A stretch of DNA of 64,000 bases. Origin: Hymenobacter persicinus (lineage in GTDB: Bacteria > Bacteroidota > Bacteroidia > Cytophagales > Hymenobacteraceae). The stretch is taken from positions 21,349 through 85,348 of the forward strand of contig NZ_SEWE01000019.1 in assembly GCF_004167665.1 (NCBI RefSeq), in the 5' to 3' direction. Shown in pieces: positions 16,113 through 24,936 of the stretch. A program made the position numbers and the translations under genes. Below the pieces are notes generated by a model. The model did not search any database. It was not told the DNA's origin and saw only the letters and a list, made by a program, of their open reading frames with translations. Every line of letters starts with the position of its first letter. Position 1 is the stretch's first letter.

Positions 16113-18353
16113 CTACGGCCGGGGTCGCACGATGAATGCTCCGCGAGCCGTGACATCATAGGTCTGAAATCCAGCCTTTTGCAGCGCCGAATCCTGCCGG
16201 GTCACGTACCAGGACTTGCAGGAAGAATCGAAAATAACCCGGGCTTTCGTGCCAAACACTGCCGCCAGCTCCGCCGCGTACGCCCGGGCGTTGCGGCGCA
16301 GAATCACCAGCTCAACGGGCTGGGGCTGCCGGGCCCCGTCGAGCCGGCCCGATACGAAAGCCAGCCGCTGCCCCCGCCACACGGCCAGCACCACGCCCGG
16401 CAGGGGCTGGGCCGTCGGGATGGGGGCCTGCTGCCAGCCCACGTGGTAGAGCACGCGGCGGGCCTCACGCTGAATAATGCCCGGCACGAGGCGGTAGGTC
16501 CGCTCCGTCTCGGACAGCGGTAGAGAGTCGACGGTAACGACGTGGGCCGCGGCCCCCTGCCAGAAGCCCACCACCGACCGGCGCGGAATGCTATATATCA
16601 CCAGCTGCTCGTCGGTAGTCAGGGCGCGGGCCGCCCACACCCGGCTGCCGCCGTACAGGCCCATCAGCGCGCAGGCCACGCCCAGCCACACCAGCTTGCG
16701 CCGGCGCACGGCCAGAAACGTGAGCAGTGCCAAGATGGTAGCCCCAATCAGCCAGACCTGGGGCGCTGTAACGTGAATCCCCGAAATCAGGGCTCCGGGC
16801 ATTTGCCGGCCAATCCAGAAAATGTAGTCGTTGAACCAGCGGATCAGGGTTTCGAAGACGAAGGCAATACTCTGAGGTAGATAATCCAGGACCCGCCCTA
16901 CCGCGGCGGGCACCGCCAGGCTCAGCAGCGCCACCAAGCCTTTGGCCACCAGCAGCGTGAGGCCCACGTACACGGCACCCGAGGAAATGGGTACGGCCAC
17001 GAGGTTGGAGGCTAGAAAGCTGAGCGGAAACTGGTGGAAGTAGAACAGCCCGAGCGGAAACGTGGCCACCTGCGCGGCCAAAGAAAGCGCTGTGGCCTGC
17101 CAGATTTTCTCCCCGGCCCAGCCCAGGGCCCGCCACAGCCGCTGCACCGCTGCCGGCTGCCAGGGCCGAATACGGGCGTAGGCACTTTCGCGGAAGTCAA
17201 GCCAGCGCGCAATCCGGGGTTGCAGGTACACGATGCTCAGCACGGCCAGAAAGGAGAGCTGAAAGCCCACGTCGGCCAGCAGGTAAGGGTCGTAGCAGAG
17301 CAGCACGAAAGCGGCCACGGCCAGGGTGTTGTACATGGTGCTCTGCCGGCCCGTGGCCCGGGCCAGAATCACAAACGTGAACATCACCGCCGCCCGCAGC
17401 ACCGAAGCCGAAAGCCCCGTCAGGAAGGCGTAGGCCCAGATAACGGCCAGCCCCAGCCCGGCCGCCACGAGCCGGAACAGCCAGCCGCGCCGGCCCGGCA
17501 GCAGCCCCAGCAGCCACGTCACGGCCCCGAATAGCAGCCCTACCTGCAGGCCCGACACGGCCATGATGTGGGTGGTGCCGGTGTTGGCGTAGACCTGCTT
17601 GGTGTCCTGGTCCACGTCGTCCTTGATACCCAGCACCAGCGCCGAAGCCAGGGCATATTCGCGGCGGGCCCTTACGTAGTGCCGAAAAACGCCGTCCAGG
17701 GTGCGGGCAGCGCGCATACTCACTGCTTTGAGGTAGTTCGGCGGCCGGAAGCCGATGCGGCGGTACTGGTCGGCGTGAATGAACTGCTGGTGATACACTT
17801 GGTGGTATTGCAGGTAGCGGCGGTAGTCAAACTCGCCGGGGTTGAGCGGGGCCTTGCTCGGCGCTGGTCCGCCGCGCACCAGCCAGACGTCGCCGTACTG
17901 CGGGGCCGCCACGCCCGCGTCGCGGGGCACCGACACGCGGATGCCGCCCAGCGCCGGCCGCCACTGCCCCCCGATACGCACGGCCGATACCCGCACAGTG
18001 GTGGCAAACGTGGCCGGGCGCGCTACGGTGTAGTCGTCGACGACGGCGCGGTAAAACTCCACCGGCCCGGGCAATTGGCTCAGGTGGCCTGATTGCCGGG
18101 ATTCAGTGGCCTGCTGGGTGAGGGTCAGGCCAGCCAGGAACAGCACCGCCAGGGCCAGCAGGCCGGCGGCATCGGTCGGGCCCGGCGCGGGCTGGCGGCG
18201 GGCCCAGAGCTGCACCCCGACAAACAACGCCATGCTGCCGGCCAACGCCCAGCCCAAGTCGGGCAGGCTACTGCCGGCGTAGAAGTAAGTCAGAATACCG
18301 GCGGCCAGGGCCAGAAACAGCCGCACGAAGGCAACGGGCGCCCAATGAATCAT
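16113..18353 (-). CDS. comEC: ComEC/Rec2-family DNA-uptake channel
   Basis: 746 residues from ATG 18353 (MIHWAPVAFVRLF). The frame is open further upstream, but that part overlaps the terminator of the GNAT gene and is not membrane-like. There is an N-terminal DUF4131-type region (about 20-190) and a competence domain with many membrane helices (about 225-500), including LGIKDDVDQDTKQVYANTGTTHIMAVSGLQVG. The C-terminal 150 residues carry no HxHxDH zinc motif, so the metallo-beta-lactamase domain of Bacillus-type ComEC is missing or unrecognisable. It probably carries single-stranded DNA across the inner membrane in transformation. Confidence 0.9.
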   Translation of the reverse strand: MIHWAPVAFVRLFLALAAGILTYFYAGSSLPDLGWALAGSMALFVGVQLWARRQPAPGPTDAAGLLALAVLFLAGLTLTQQATESRQSGHLSQLPGPVEFYRAVVDDYTVARPATFATTVRVSAVRIGGQWRPALGGIRVSVPRDAGVAAPQYGDVWLVRGGPAPSKAPLNPGEFDYRRYLQYHQVYHQQFIHADQYRRIGFRPPNYLKAVSMRAARTLDGVFRHYVRARREYALASALVLGIKDDVDQDTKQVYANTGTTHIMAVSGLQVGLLFGAVTWLLGLLPGRRGWLFRLVAAGLGLAVIWAYAFLTGLSASVLRAAVMFTFVILARATGRQSTMYNTLAVAAFVLLCYDPYLLADVGFQLSFLAVLSIVYLQPRIARWLDFRESAYARIRPWQPAAVQRLWRALGWAGEKIWQATALSLAAQVATFPLGLFYFHQFPLSFLASNLVAVPISSGAVYVGLTLLVAKGLVALLSLAVPAAVGRVLDYLPQSIAFVFETLIRWFNDYIFWIGRQMPGALISGIHVTAPQVWLIGATILALLTFLAVRRRKLVWLGVACALMGLYGGSRVWAARALTTDEQLVIYSIPRRSVVGFWQGAAAHVVTVDSLPLSETERTYRLVPGIIQREARRVLYHVGWQQAPIPTAQPLPGVVLAVWRGQRLAFVSGRLDGARQPQPVELVILRRNARAYAAELAAVFGTKARVIFDSSCKSWYVTRQDSALQKAGFQTYDVTARGAFIVRPRP

Positions 18354-18438
18354 AGCAGACAGGATAAGGATAGCAATAAGAACCGGCGGGTAAGCTGCTA
18401 AAAATCCGCCATATCCCAAGCCGGCGGCCCGAAAGCCC

Positions 18439-18473
18439 AAAAGCCTTTCTCCCGGGGTGGAAGAAAGGCTTTT
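18439..18473 (-). terminator. Terminator of the GNAT gene
   Basis: AAAAGCCTTTCT (18439-18450) pairs with AGAAAGGCTTTT (18462-18473), a 12-bp perfect stem 23 bp after the GNAT stop. Its position argues that comEC begins at 18353, not further upstream. Confidence 0.85.
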
Positions 18474-18496
18474 ACAGTTCCAGCGAAGCCGCATCC

Positions 18497-18937
18497 TTAC
18501 CCGGGCCGCTGCAGCTCCATGCGGAAGTGCTCAATGTCGCACTCCGTAAACTGGTCGCCGACTTTAACGAATCCGTGCCGTTCGTAGAAAGGCACGGCCC
18601 GCAGCTGGGCGTTCAGGTACACCGTAGACGCCGGGTGCGCAGCTTGCACGTCGTCGAGCACGCGGCGAAGCAGGGCGGCACCCACGGCTTGATTGCGGAA
18701 TTCTTCCAGCACGGCAAACCGCTCCAGCTTCACGCCGTGGTCAGTGGCGCGCCAGCGCGACGCCCCGCAGGCCGTGCCGTCGGCGGTTTGGGCGAGGTAG
18801 TGGTGGGCATCAGTGGCGTCGTGAGCGTCGTTTTCAGCCTCGGCGGGCACGCCCTGACCTTCCACAAACACCCGGTGCCGAATGGCCAGGGCGCGAGCCA
18901 GGTCGCGCGGGTCAGTGATGGGGTGGACCGTTAGCAT
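18497..18937 (-). CDS. GNAT-family N-acetyltransferase
   Basis: 146 residues. Typical ElaA/YitI-like GNAT order: RHRVFVEGQGVPAEAEND near 21-38, strand-rich centre AQTADGTACGASRWR, acetyl-CoA loop FRNQAVGAALLRRVL at about 82-96 (Q/R-x-x-G-x-A) and a final YERHGFVKVGDQFTECDIEHFRMEL. It is a small cytosolic acetyltransferase of unknown substrate. The gene is a single unit with a clear terminator. Confidence 0.9.
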   Translation of the reverse strand: MLTVHPITDPRDLARALAIRHRVFVEGQGVPAEAENDAHDATDAHHYLAQTADGTACGASRWRATDHGVKLERFAVLEEFRNQAVGAALLRRVLDDVQAAHPASTVYLNAQLRAVPFYERHGFVKVGDQFTECDIEHFRMELQRPG

Positions 18938-19034
18938 AGCAAGTTGGGTTAGTCGGGTTAGAAAGCTTTCAGCCGGGGCCGGGCGGGCGCAAAATAAAGC
19001 AGCCAGCTACCACTTTCGTTTTACACTGAGCAGC

Positions 19035-19070
19035 AAACAGGCCTGCCCCAGTGAAGAGCAGGCCTGTTTT
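19035..19070 (-). terminator. Intrinsic terminator after phoH
   Basis: AACAGGCCTGC (19036-19046) and GCAGGCCTGTT (19058-19068) form an 11-bp stem ending in TTTT, 35 bp beyond the phoH stop. Confidence 0.8.
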
Positions 19071-19104
19071 GTATGCCTAAGCGCGGCAAAACTGCTTTTT
19101 GCGC

Positions 19105-20211
19105 CTAGATATTCTCGTGGTTGACGGGCAGCTCCCGCGTGCCGTCGTCCTCGGGCCGGGCGTCGGGGTGGTGGCCGGCGTCGGGCTTGTCGGTGGGGTT
19201 GGAGCGGTACGGACGGGCCTCGCGCACGGGCCGGTTGGCCTGGTCGCGCTGCTGCTTTTCGTCGAACCGGTCGTAGGCCACCACAATTTCCTTGACCAGC
19301 CGGTGGCGCACCACGTCTTCGGCCGTCATTTCCACGAAGCCAATGCCGCGCACGTCCTTGAGGATGTCCAGGGCCTGAATCAAACCGGATTTCTGCTTGG
19401 TGGGCAGGTCAATCTGGCTCCGGTCCCCGTTCACCATCACCTTGGCCATGGGCCCCATGCGGGTCAGAAACATCTTCAGCTGGGAAGGCGTGGTGTTCTG
19501 AGCCTCATCGAGCAGCACGAAGGCGTTGTTGAGGGTGCGGCCGCGCATGTAGGCCAGCGGGGCAATTTCGATGATCTTGTTTTCCTGGTAGAACTTCAGC
19601 TTTTCGGCCGGAATCATGTCTTCCAGAGCGTCGTAAATCGGGCGCAGATAAGGGTCAACCTTCTCCTTCATGTCGCCGGGCAAAAATCCCAGACTTTCCC
19701 CCGCTTCCACCACGGGCCGCGAAATGATGATCTTCTTGACCTCCTTATTTTTGAGTGCGCGCACAGCCAGGGCCACCGAGACGTAGGTTTTGCCCGTACC
19801 GGCCGGCCCCAGGGCGAATACCAGGTCGTGCTTCATGACGGCGTCGACCAGCTTCTGCTGGTTGGGGGTTTTGGCCTTAATCACGCCGCCCTTGGCCCCG
19901 AACACGATAACGTCGGAAGGAGGCGTGCTGGCAATGATGCGTTCCTGCTGCTCGTCGTCGGCCGCGGCAATGTGCTCGGCGACGGTGCGGTCGGTAATCT
20001 GCCCGTATTGGTGGTAGTGCTCAATCAGGGACGACAGGATTTCGTTGATCCTGGCAATGACGGGCGTTTGTCCCTGAATCTTAATCTCGTTGCCTCGCGA
20101 AATGATTTTGCTGCCGGGAAAGGCCGCGGCCAGCTGGCGGATGTTCTGATTGTCGGGCCCCAGGAACTCGACAAGAGAAACGTTTTCGAGCGTGATGATT
20201 TTCTCGACCAA
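19105..20211 (-). CDS. phoH: PhoH-family ATPase (PhoH-like, with KH-type N-terminus)
   Basis: 368 residues. The N-terminal 90 residues resemble the small KH-like part of PhoH/YbeZ proteins (SLVEFLGPDNQNIRQLAAAFPG). The P-loop is GPAGTGKT at 135-142 and the Walker B is FVLLDEAQNTTPSQ near 231-244. GDRSQIDLP lies near 277. The C-terminal 45 residues are polar and rich in Arg, Pro and Asp. PhoH-like ATPases are linked to RNA metabolism and ribosome maturation together with YbeY; that gene is not in view here. Divergent from the SAM hydroxide adenosyltransferase gene. Confidence 0.93.
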   Translation of the reverse strand: MVEKIITLENVSLVEFLGPDNQNIRQLAAAFPGSKIISRGNEIKIQGQTPVIARINEILSSLIEHYHQYGQITDRTVAEHIAAADDEQQERIIASTPPSDVIVFGAKGGVIKAKTPNQQKLVDAVMKHDLVFALGPAGTGKTYVSVALAVRALKNKEVKKIIISRPVVEAGESLGFLPGDMKEKVDPYLRPIYDALEDMIPAEKLKFYQENKIIEIAPLAYMRGRTLNNAFVLLDEAQNTTPSQLKMFLTRMGPMAKVMVNGDRSQIDLPTKQKSGLIQALDILKDVRGIGFVEMTAEDVVRHRLVKEIVVAYDRFDEKQQRDQANRPVREARPYRSNPTDKPDAGHHPDARPEDDGTRELPVNHENI

Positions 20212-20267
20212 ACTGTGGGTGGGTTTTAGCGAAATGAAGTTTTAACTAGTAACCGTGGGTGCCGACA

Positions 20268-20299
20268 TTGGTTCCATCCGGCCAAATAGCCTACTTTTG
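20268..20299 (+). promoter_or_regulatory. Bacteroidetes-type promoter of the SAM hydroxide adenosyltransferase gene
   Basis: TTG (20268-20270), 21-bp spacer, TACTTTTG (20292-20299, exact TAnnTTTG). Predicted transcription start is near 20306, about 45 bp before the ATG. Confidence 0.7.
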
Positions 20300-20349
20300 C
20301 CGCCCCCAGGCGGGGTAAACAATAGTACGAAGAACTGAGGATTTCCGGC

Positions 20350-21111
20350 ATGGGGCTGATTACGTTTCTCTCCGATTTTGGCTACCGCGACCACTACGTG
20401 GCGGCCGTGAAAGCCCGGATCCTGCAGCTGGCTCCCGCCCAGCAGGTGCTCGACATCAGCCACGGCATCGAACCCTTTAACATCGCGCACGCCGTTCACG
20501 TTCTCGATGCCGTCTTTCGGGACTTTCCCGCCGGCACGGTGCATCTGGTGGGCGTCAACGACCACGGCACCAAGGGCAGCTGGCACGCGCTGCAGTTTGG
20601 CGGCCACTACTTTGTGGCCGCCAACAACGGCCTGCTGGCCCTGCTCACCGATGGGCAGCCCGAGGAAATGGTGACCATCACGGCCGAGGCTACGCCCTCT
20701 CCCACCCGCGACGTGCTGGCTCCCGCCGCCGTGCACCTGGCCCAGGGCGGCCTGCTCGAAGATATTGGTCTGCCGACCACCGAGCTCTACCAGCTCCTGA
20801 ATCGCCAGCTGCGCCTGCAGGACAACCGCGTGACGGGCCACGTGATTCACGTGGACCACTACGGCAACCTGATTACCAACATTAGCCGCACGGCCGTGGA
20901 GGTCATTGCCCGGGGCCGCCCCTTCACCATTCACTTCGCCCGCGAAACTGTGCGCGACATCGTGGCCCACTTCTCCGTTTCGGACCCCGGCGACGCGGTC
21001 TGTATCTTCAACAGCCAGGACCGGCTCTGTATCGGCGTCAACCAAGGCAACGCGGCCGAGCTACTCGGCCTGCACTTCGACTCCCAGGTCGATGTTCGTT
21101 TCCCGGCCTAG
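20350..21111 (+). CDS. S-adenosyl-L-methionine hydroxide adenosyltransferase (DUF62 family)
   Basis: 253 residues. The family hydrolyses SAM to adenosine and methionine and is related to fluorinase and chlorinase. The N-terminal signature ITFLSDFGYRDHYVAAVKARIL (4-25) is present. DISHGIEPFNIAHAVHVL (about 37-54), VNDHGTKG, and NNGLLALLTDG (about 95-105) follow. The C-terminal domain holds HVDHYGNLITNI near 172-183. The 21-23 residue insertion loop of fluorinases is not evident, so hydrolase is the best call. It is monocistronic with a strong Bacteroidetes promoter. Confidence 0.9.
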   Translation: MGLITFLSDFGYRDHYVAAVKARILQLAPAQQVLDISHGIEPFNIAHAVHVLDAVFRDFPAGTVHLVGVNDHGTKGSWHALQFGGHYFVAANNGLLALLTDGQPEEMVTITAEATPSPTRDVLAPAAVHLAQGGLLEDIGLPTTELYQLLNRQLRLQDNRVTGHVIHVDHYGNLITNISRTAVEVIARGRPFTIHFARETVRDIVAHFSVSDPGDAVCIFNSQDRLCIGVNQGNAAELLGLHFDSQVDVRFPA

Positions 21112-21253
21112 CCGGTAGGCACCGACGAAACAAGGCATTCGAGAGCTTGAAAACTGCGCTGCTGACTCGCAAAGCCACTTTCTTCACTGTTTTTACATTA
21201 TGTTAAGCAATGCCTGTCAGGCTGGCAGGTTGCAATACCATTTTCTTGCTCCC

Positions 21254-21559
21254 ATGCTGATCCGAATTGTGCGCATGACTTTCCAGCCCGAACGCACGGC
21301 TGAATTCCTGCAGATTTTCCGCGACTCCGAGGCACTGATCCGCCAGCAGCCGGGCTGCCGGCACGTGCAGCTCTGGCAAGACGCCGACGCCCCGCACGTG
21401 TACTGCACCTACAGCCACTGGGACTCGGCGGAGGCGCTGAATGCCTACCGGCGCTCCGAGCTGTTTGGGCGGGTGTGGCCCGCCACTAAGGCTCTGTTTG
21501 CCGCCCCGGCCCAAGCTTTTTCCGTACACCCGGTAGATGCCGCTTCCGGCTTGCTCTAG
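21254..21559 (+). CDS. Antibiotic-biosynthesis-monooxygenase (ABM) fold protein
   Basis: 101 residues from ATG 21254 (MLIRIVRMTFQPE). An upstream in-frame ATG at 21200 adds 18 residues that do not fit the fold. The dimeric alpha-beta barrel signature is present: IRIVRMTF first strand, PGCRHVQLWQDADAPHVYCTYSHWDSAEALNAYRRSELF through the middle. Small ABM proteins act as heme- or quinol-modifying oxygenases or have no known activity. It lies 35 bp before hscB, with possible co-transcription. Confidence 0.85.
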   Translation: MLIRIVRMTFQPERTAEFLQIFRDSEALIRQQPGCRHVQLWQDADAPHVYCTYSHWDSAEALNAYRRSELFGRVWPATKALFAAPAQAFSVHPVDAASGLL

Positions 21560-21594
21560 CCTCCTTCCCTCCTCCCCCGCATCTGCTGCCGCCC

Positions 21595-22131
21595 ATGACG
21601 ACCAACTACTTCGAGTTTTACGACCTGCCCGAAACCTTCCAGCCCGACGAGGCTGCGTTGAAGCAGAAATACTACGCCCTCAGCCGCGAGTACCACCCCG
21701 ACTTTCACGCTACGGCCCCGGCCGAGCGGCAGCAGGAAATTCTGCAGCTGGCCACGCTCAACACCAACGCCTACCGCACGCTTTCCCATCCCGACCAGCG
21801 CATGGCCTACATTCTGGGTCAGCACGGGTTGCTGGAGGAAGGCAAACAGGAGCTGCCCGCCGACTTTCTGATGGAAGTTATGGACCTCAACGAACAGCTG
21901 ATGGAGCTGGAGTTTGAGCCCGACCCCGCCACGGTAGCCCGGGTGGAGCAGGAAGTGAACAGCCTGGCCGAAACCCTGGATGCGGGCATTGCGCCGGTGC
22001 TGGCCGGCTACGCCGGGCTTCCCCCCGACGTGCGGCCCCAGGCCCTGCAGCAGGTGAGAACTTATTACCTGAAACGGCGCTATCTGTTGCGCATTCACGA
22101 AAGTCTGGCTAAGTTTGCAGCCCGTTCCTGA
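21595..22131 (+). CDS. hscB: Fe-S cluster assembly co-chaperone HscB
   Basis: 178 residues. The J-domain at 1-75 carries the HPD tripeptide in SREYHPDFH (near 33-35). The C-terminal three-helix bundle includes LNTNAYRTLSHPDQRMAYIL near 60-79 and LPADFLMEVMDLNEQLMELE near 91-110, the IscU-binding face (family knowledge). It stimulates the HscA ATPase for Fe-S transfer from IscU. HscA and IscU genes are not in the window. It is followed directly by tRNA-Leu. Confidence 0.93.
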   Translation: MTTNYFEFYDLPETFQPDEAALKQKYYALSREYHPDFHATAPAERQQEILQLATLNTNAYRTLSHPDQRMAYILGQHGLLEEGKQELPADFLMEVMDLNEQLMELEFEPDPATVARVEQEVNSLAETLDAGIAPVLAGYAGLPPDVRPQALQQVRTYYLKRRYLLRIHESLAKFAARS

Positions 22132-22149
22132 GTTGTGGGAGCGAGTTTT

Positions 22150-22231
22150 GCCCAGATGGCGGAATCGGTAGACGCGTCGGTCTCAAACACCGATATCGAA
22201 AGATGTGCCGGTTCGACCCCGGCTCTGGGTA
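22150..22231 (+). tRNA. tRNA-Leu (anticodon CAA)
   Basis: Acceptor arms GCCCAGA and TCTGGGT (first pair G-U), D-arm segment TGGCGGAATCGGTAGACGC, anticodon stem TCGGT/ACCGA with loop CTCAAAC (anticodon CAA), a long class II variable arm and T-arm GCCGG-TTCGACC-CCGGC. The discriminator is A at 22231. CCA is not encoded. Confidence 0.95.
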
Positions 22232-22232
22232 C

Positions 22233-22271
22233 AAAAAAGCCCCTCGGCAGCGCTGTCGAGGGGCTTTTTTT
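22233..22271 (+). terminator. Terminator of tRNA-Leu
   Basis: AAAAAAGCCCCTCG pairs with CGAGGGGCTTTTTTT directly after the tRNA. Confidence 0.9.
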
Positions 22272-22336
22272 GTCCGTCCAGTGCTATCTTTACTGCCTCG
22301 CACGCTGCTTATCCGCTAGTTATACCCACTGCTTCC

Positions 22337-23542
22337 GTGAAGTCTTCCTCCACCGCGTCACCCCTCCGCATAGCGTTTATTAGCTCCTGCGACGGTGACT
22401 GGGGCGGCAGCGAGGAGCTGTGGGCCGGCACAGCGCTGGCGTTAGCGCAGGCCGGGCACCACGTGCAGGGGTTCAAAACCAACGTAACCTCTCATCCTCG
22501 CCTGCAGGCTTTGCGCGCCGCCGGCTGCCCGGTCACGGAGCTGGCACCGGCCGTACCGGTGCGCTACCGCATTGCCAATCGGCTGCTGCCGGTTAGCCGC
22601 CAGTTCACGAGCCAGAAGATGGGGTTTGACCTGCTGCGGCAACACCTGCGGGCTTTCCGGCCGGACGTGGTGCTTGTGTCACAGGGTTCCAACTACGATG
22701 GGTGTGCTTTTGCCAACCTCTGCCGCCAGGAAGGATTAGCGTATGCCTTGCTGTCGCAGAAAGCGCCGCATTCTACCGCCCCGCACGCGCACGAGCGGAC
22801 CGTGGCCCAGCAGGTGTTTCAGGCGGCGCGCCGGGCATTTTTCGTGTCCAGGCACAATCTGGAGCTCACCCAGCTGCAGCTCGGCGTAGCACTGCCCGCG
22901 GCTGAAGTCGTCTGGAACCCCTACAACGTAGCCTTTCAGGGTGAACTGCCCTGGCCAGCCGCGACGGATGGCGCTTTGCGGCTGGCCTGCGTGGCGCGCC
23001 TGTTTTTGTCGGACAAGGGGCAGGATATTTTGCTGCAGGTGTTGGCCCAGGACAAGTGGCGGCAGCGCAAGCTCCACCTGACGTTGTACGGAGCCGGCCC
23101 CGACGAAGAAATTATCCGCGGCATGATTAGCTTCCTGGGCCTGGAAAACACGGTCTGCCTGGGCGGCCACGTGGCGGACGTAGCCCAGGTCTGGAGCACG
23201 CACCACGCCCTGATACTGCCCTCCCGCTACGAAGGCCTGCCCCTGGCGCTGGTGGAGGCCATGCTGTCGGGGCGGCCCACCATTGCGTCCGACGCGGGTG
23301 GCATCATCGAACTATTGGTGGATAACGAAACTGGCTTTGTGGCGTCCGGAATCACCTTTCTGGCCCTCGACGAAGCCCTGGAAAGAAGCTGGGCCAAACG
23401 GGCTAGCTGGGCGCAGATGGGGGCCGAAGCCGCACGGCAGGCCCGCGCCGTCGTGCCCGCTGATACACTCGAGCTGCTCGCGCACAAACTGCTGCAAATC
23501 GTGCACGAGGAACGGGCCGCCGCCGGCCCGGGGGTGGCGTAA
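22337..23542 (+). CDS. GT4-type glycosyltransferase
   Basis: 401 residues if started at GTG 22337 (VKSSSTASPLRIAFISS). Earlier in-frame ATGs lie inside the tRNA and its terminator and cannot be used. The GT-B fold has an N-terminal Rossmann domain (RIAFISSCDGDWGGSEELWAGTALALAQAGH, about 10-40). The C-terminal domain has ACVARLFLSDKGQDILLQVL near 216-235 and the donor-site ExxE-type segment PSRYEGLPLALVEAML near 296-311. It transfers a sugar to an unknown acceptor. It converges with the UbiA gene, 59 bp apart. A surface polysaccharide or glycolipid role is likely, but no other glycan genes are nearby. Confidence 0.85.
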   Translation: MKSSSTASPLRIAFISSCDGDWGGSEELWAGTALALAQAGHHVQGFKTNVTSHPRLQALRAAGCPVTELAPAVPVRYRIANRLLPVSRQFTSQKMGFDLLRQHLRAFRPDVVLVSQGSNYDGCAFANLCRQEGLAYALLSQKAPHSTAPHAHERTVAQQVFQAARRAFFVSRHNLELTQLQLGVALPAAEVVWNPYNVAFQGELPWPAATDGALRLACVARLFLSDKGQDILLQVLAQDKWRQRKLHLTLYGAGPDEEIIRGMISFLGLENTVCLGGHVADVAQVWSTHHALILPSRYEGLPLALVEAMLSGRPTIASDAGGIIELLVDNETGFVASGITFLALDEALERSWAKRASWAQMGAEAARQARAVVPADTLELLAHKLLQIVHEERAAAGPGVA

Positions 23543-23601
23543 ACCGGCGCAGCCCGGCTTTTGGCAGCACCCGCTGGGGCAGAGTCGGCGACGCTTTGCG
23601 C

Positions 23602-24645
23602 TTACAATCCCAAAGATTTGCGCACCGTCAGCGAAGCTGCCCACACCAGCTGCCTTGTAGTTTCCCAGAAACAGCCCGCAAATAAGAGCACGTGCAGCCC
23701 CAGCACCAGGCTGTCGACCGGGTGGCGGAAGCTTAGCACTAGCAGAAAGGCCAGGGGGTAGAATACCTCATAGTAATTGTTGAGCAGCATGCGGGCCTGC
23801 GGCTCCAGGATCATGGCTCGGTTTCCCCACAGCCGCCACTTAAAGCCTTCCAGCGCCAGGTACACGCCCAGCAGCGCCACCGGCCAGACTTGCCGGCTAA
23901 GCACCAGCAGCCCGGCAAAGCCCAGCACTTCCACCGGGAAAATTACCATTTGCCCCAGCCGTTGAGCCAAGCGGGGGCCGCAGATTCGTACCCAGGTGTT
24001 CACGCCGGCTTCTTCGTCGGCCTGTGCGTCATCTAACTGGTGCATCAGAATATTGCGCAGGCCGCAGGCCAGGGCCCAGGCGCCTACGGCCCCGTACCAA
24101 AGGCCCGGCAGGGCGTGGCCAACCCAGGCCGAAGCCAGCGAAACCGTTAGCATCTGGGGAAAGAAATGGGAGCCCGAGGCATCGGCCAGCACCCCAACCA
24201 AGCCACGTTTTTTAAACCGAAAAGGGGGCAGTGAATACAGGGAAAAAGCCACCCACGCGCCCAGATACAGCCAGGTGCTCGTCGGGCTCCACTGCCAGAA
24301 GTAATACCCCATGCCCAGGCCGGCCACCAGGCAAAAGACCAGAATCGTGGCCGGCAGAGCCTTGGACTTGCCCGCTACGCGGTTGTGCTTGCCCGCCAGC
24401 CGGTCGTCTTCCTGATCGGTCCAGTCATTGATAACGCTCACGTAAGTAGCTCCTACCACCAAGGCGGCCAGCAGCAGCAGCAGCTTGGGCACCAGCGGCC
24501 AGACCGGAGCTCCCAGGTAGCAGACCGTAGCGTAAAACGTGGCCAATACGGGAGAGAACTTGTAGCTCCACCAGGCTTGCACGCGGGCAGTTTCGGCCAG
24601 CTTGCGGCTCAGCGTCTGCGGAACCAGCGGTTGCACTTGTACCAT
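23602..24645 (-). CDS. UbiA-family membrane prenyltransferase
   Basis: 347 residues with about nine membrane helices. The first Asp-rich motif is N73-D-W-T-D-Q-E-D-D81 (NDxxDxxxD, binds Mg-prenyl diphosphate), and a second, shorter one (LADASGSHFFPQ) is near 156-167. The loop GKHNRVAGKSKALP after the first motif is typical for substrate-handling UbiA loops. The family attaches isoprenoid chains to aromatic rings, hemes, chlorins or carotenoids. This member does not look like MenA, UbiA proper or CtaB. It diverges from the terpene-cyclase-like gene, so a shared terpenoid pathway is possible but unproven. Confidence 0.87.
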   Translation of the reverse strand: MVQVQPLVPQTLSRKLAETARVQAWWSYKFSPVLATFYATVCYLGAPVWPLVPKLLLLLAALVVGATYVSVINDWTDQEDDRLAGKHNRVAGKSKALPATILVFCLVAGLGMGYYFWQWSPTSTWLYLGAWVAFSLYSLPPFRFKKRGLVGVLADASGSHFFPQMLTVSLASAWVGHALPGLWYGAVGAWALACGLRNILMHQLDDAQADEEAGVNTWVRICGPRLAQRLGQMVIFPVEVLGFAGLLVLSRQVWPVALLGVYLALEGFKWRLWGNRAMILEPQARMLLNNYYEVFYPLAFLLVLSFRHPVDSLVLGLHVLLFAGCFWETTRQLVWAASLTVRKSLGL

Positions 24646-24936
24646 TAACAGGGATTTACTCGGTCCCGAAGACCTTCTTGCTATTCTTGAACTCTTGCGC
24701 TAACATTGCACAAAGAAAAGAAATAATTTACACAAACCAGAACCAGGCCGAAATAAAACCAGGTTATTAGCAGTTTAATCCTATTGCAAAAAATATCTCT
24801 CAGCTGCAGCACATCGGCCCAGCTCTTCCTCTCCTGATTTTTCCTCTGCCGCAGCCGGGTGCTGCAACGACTATTACCTTCGTTGTAGCCTGCTGCTTTA
24901 GCGGATTCCTTTGCTGTTCATTCCATTACTGCCTCA
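24646..24936. promoter_or_regulatory. Divergent AT-rich region between UbiA-type and cyclase-like genes
   Basis: 291 bases, AT-rich at 24700-24810, holding the promoters of both genes. I saw no exact TAnnTTTG box on either strand, so the promoters may depend on another sigma factor. Confidence 0.4.

Noticed and set aside
18354..18494. Longer N-terminus of ComEC from 18494
   Set aside because: The extension contains the GNAT terminator hairpin and has non-membrane, low-similarity sequence.
22205..22336. Longer start for the glycosyltransferase
   Set aside because: It would begin inside tRNA-Leu and pass through its terminator. GTG 22337 is the first reasonable start.
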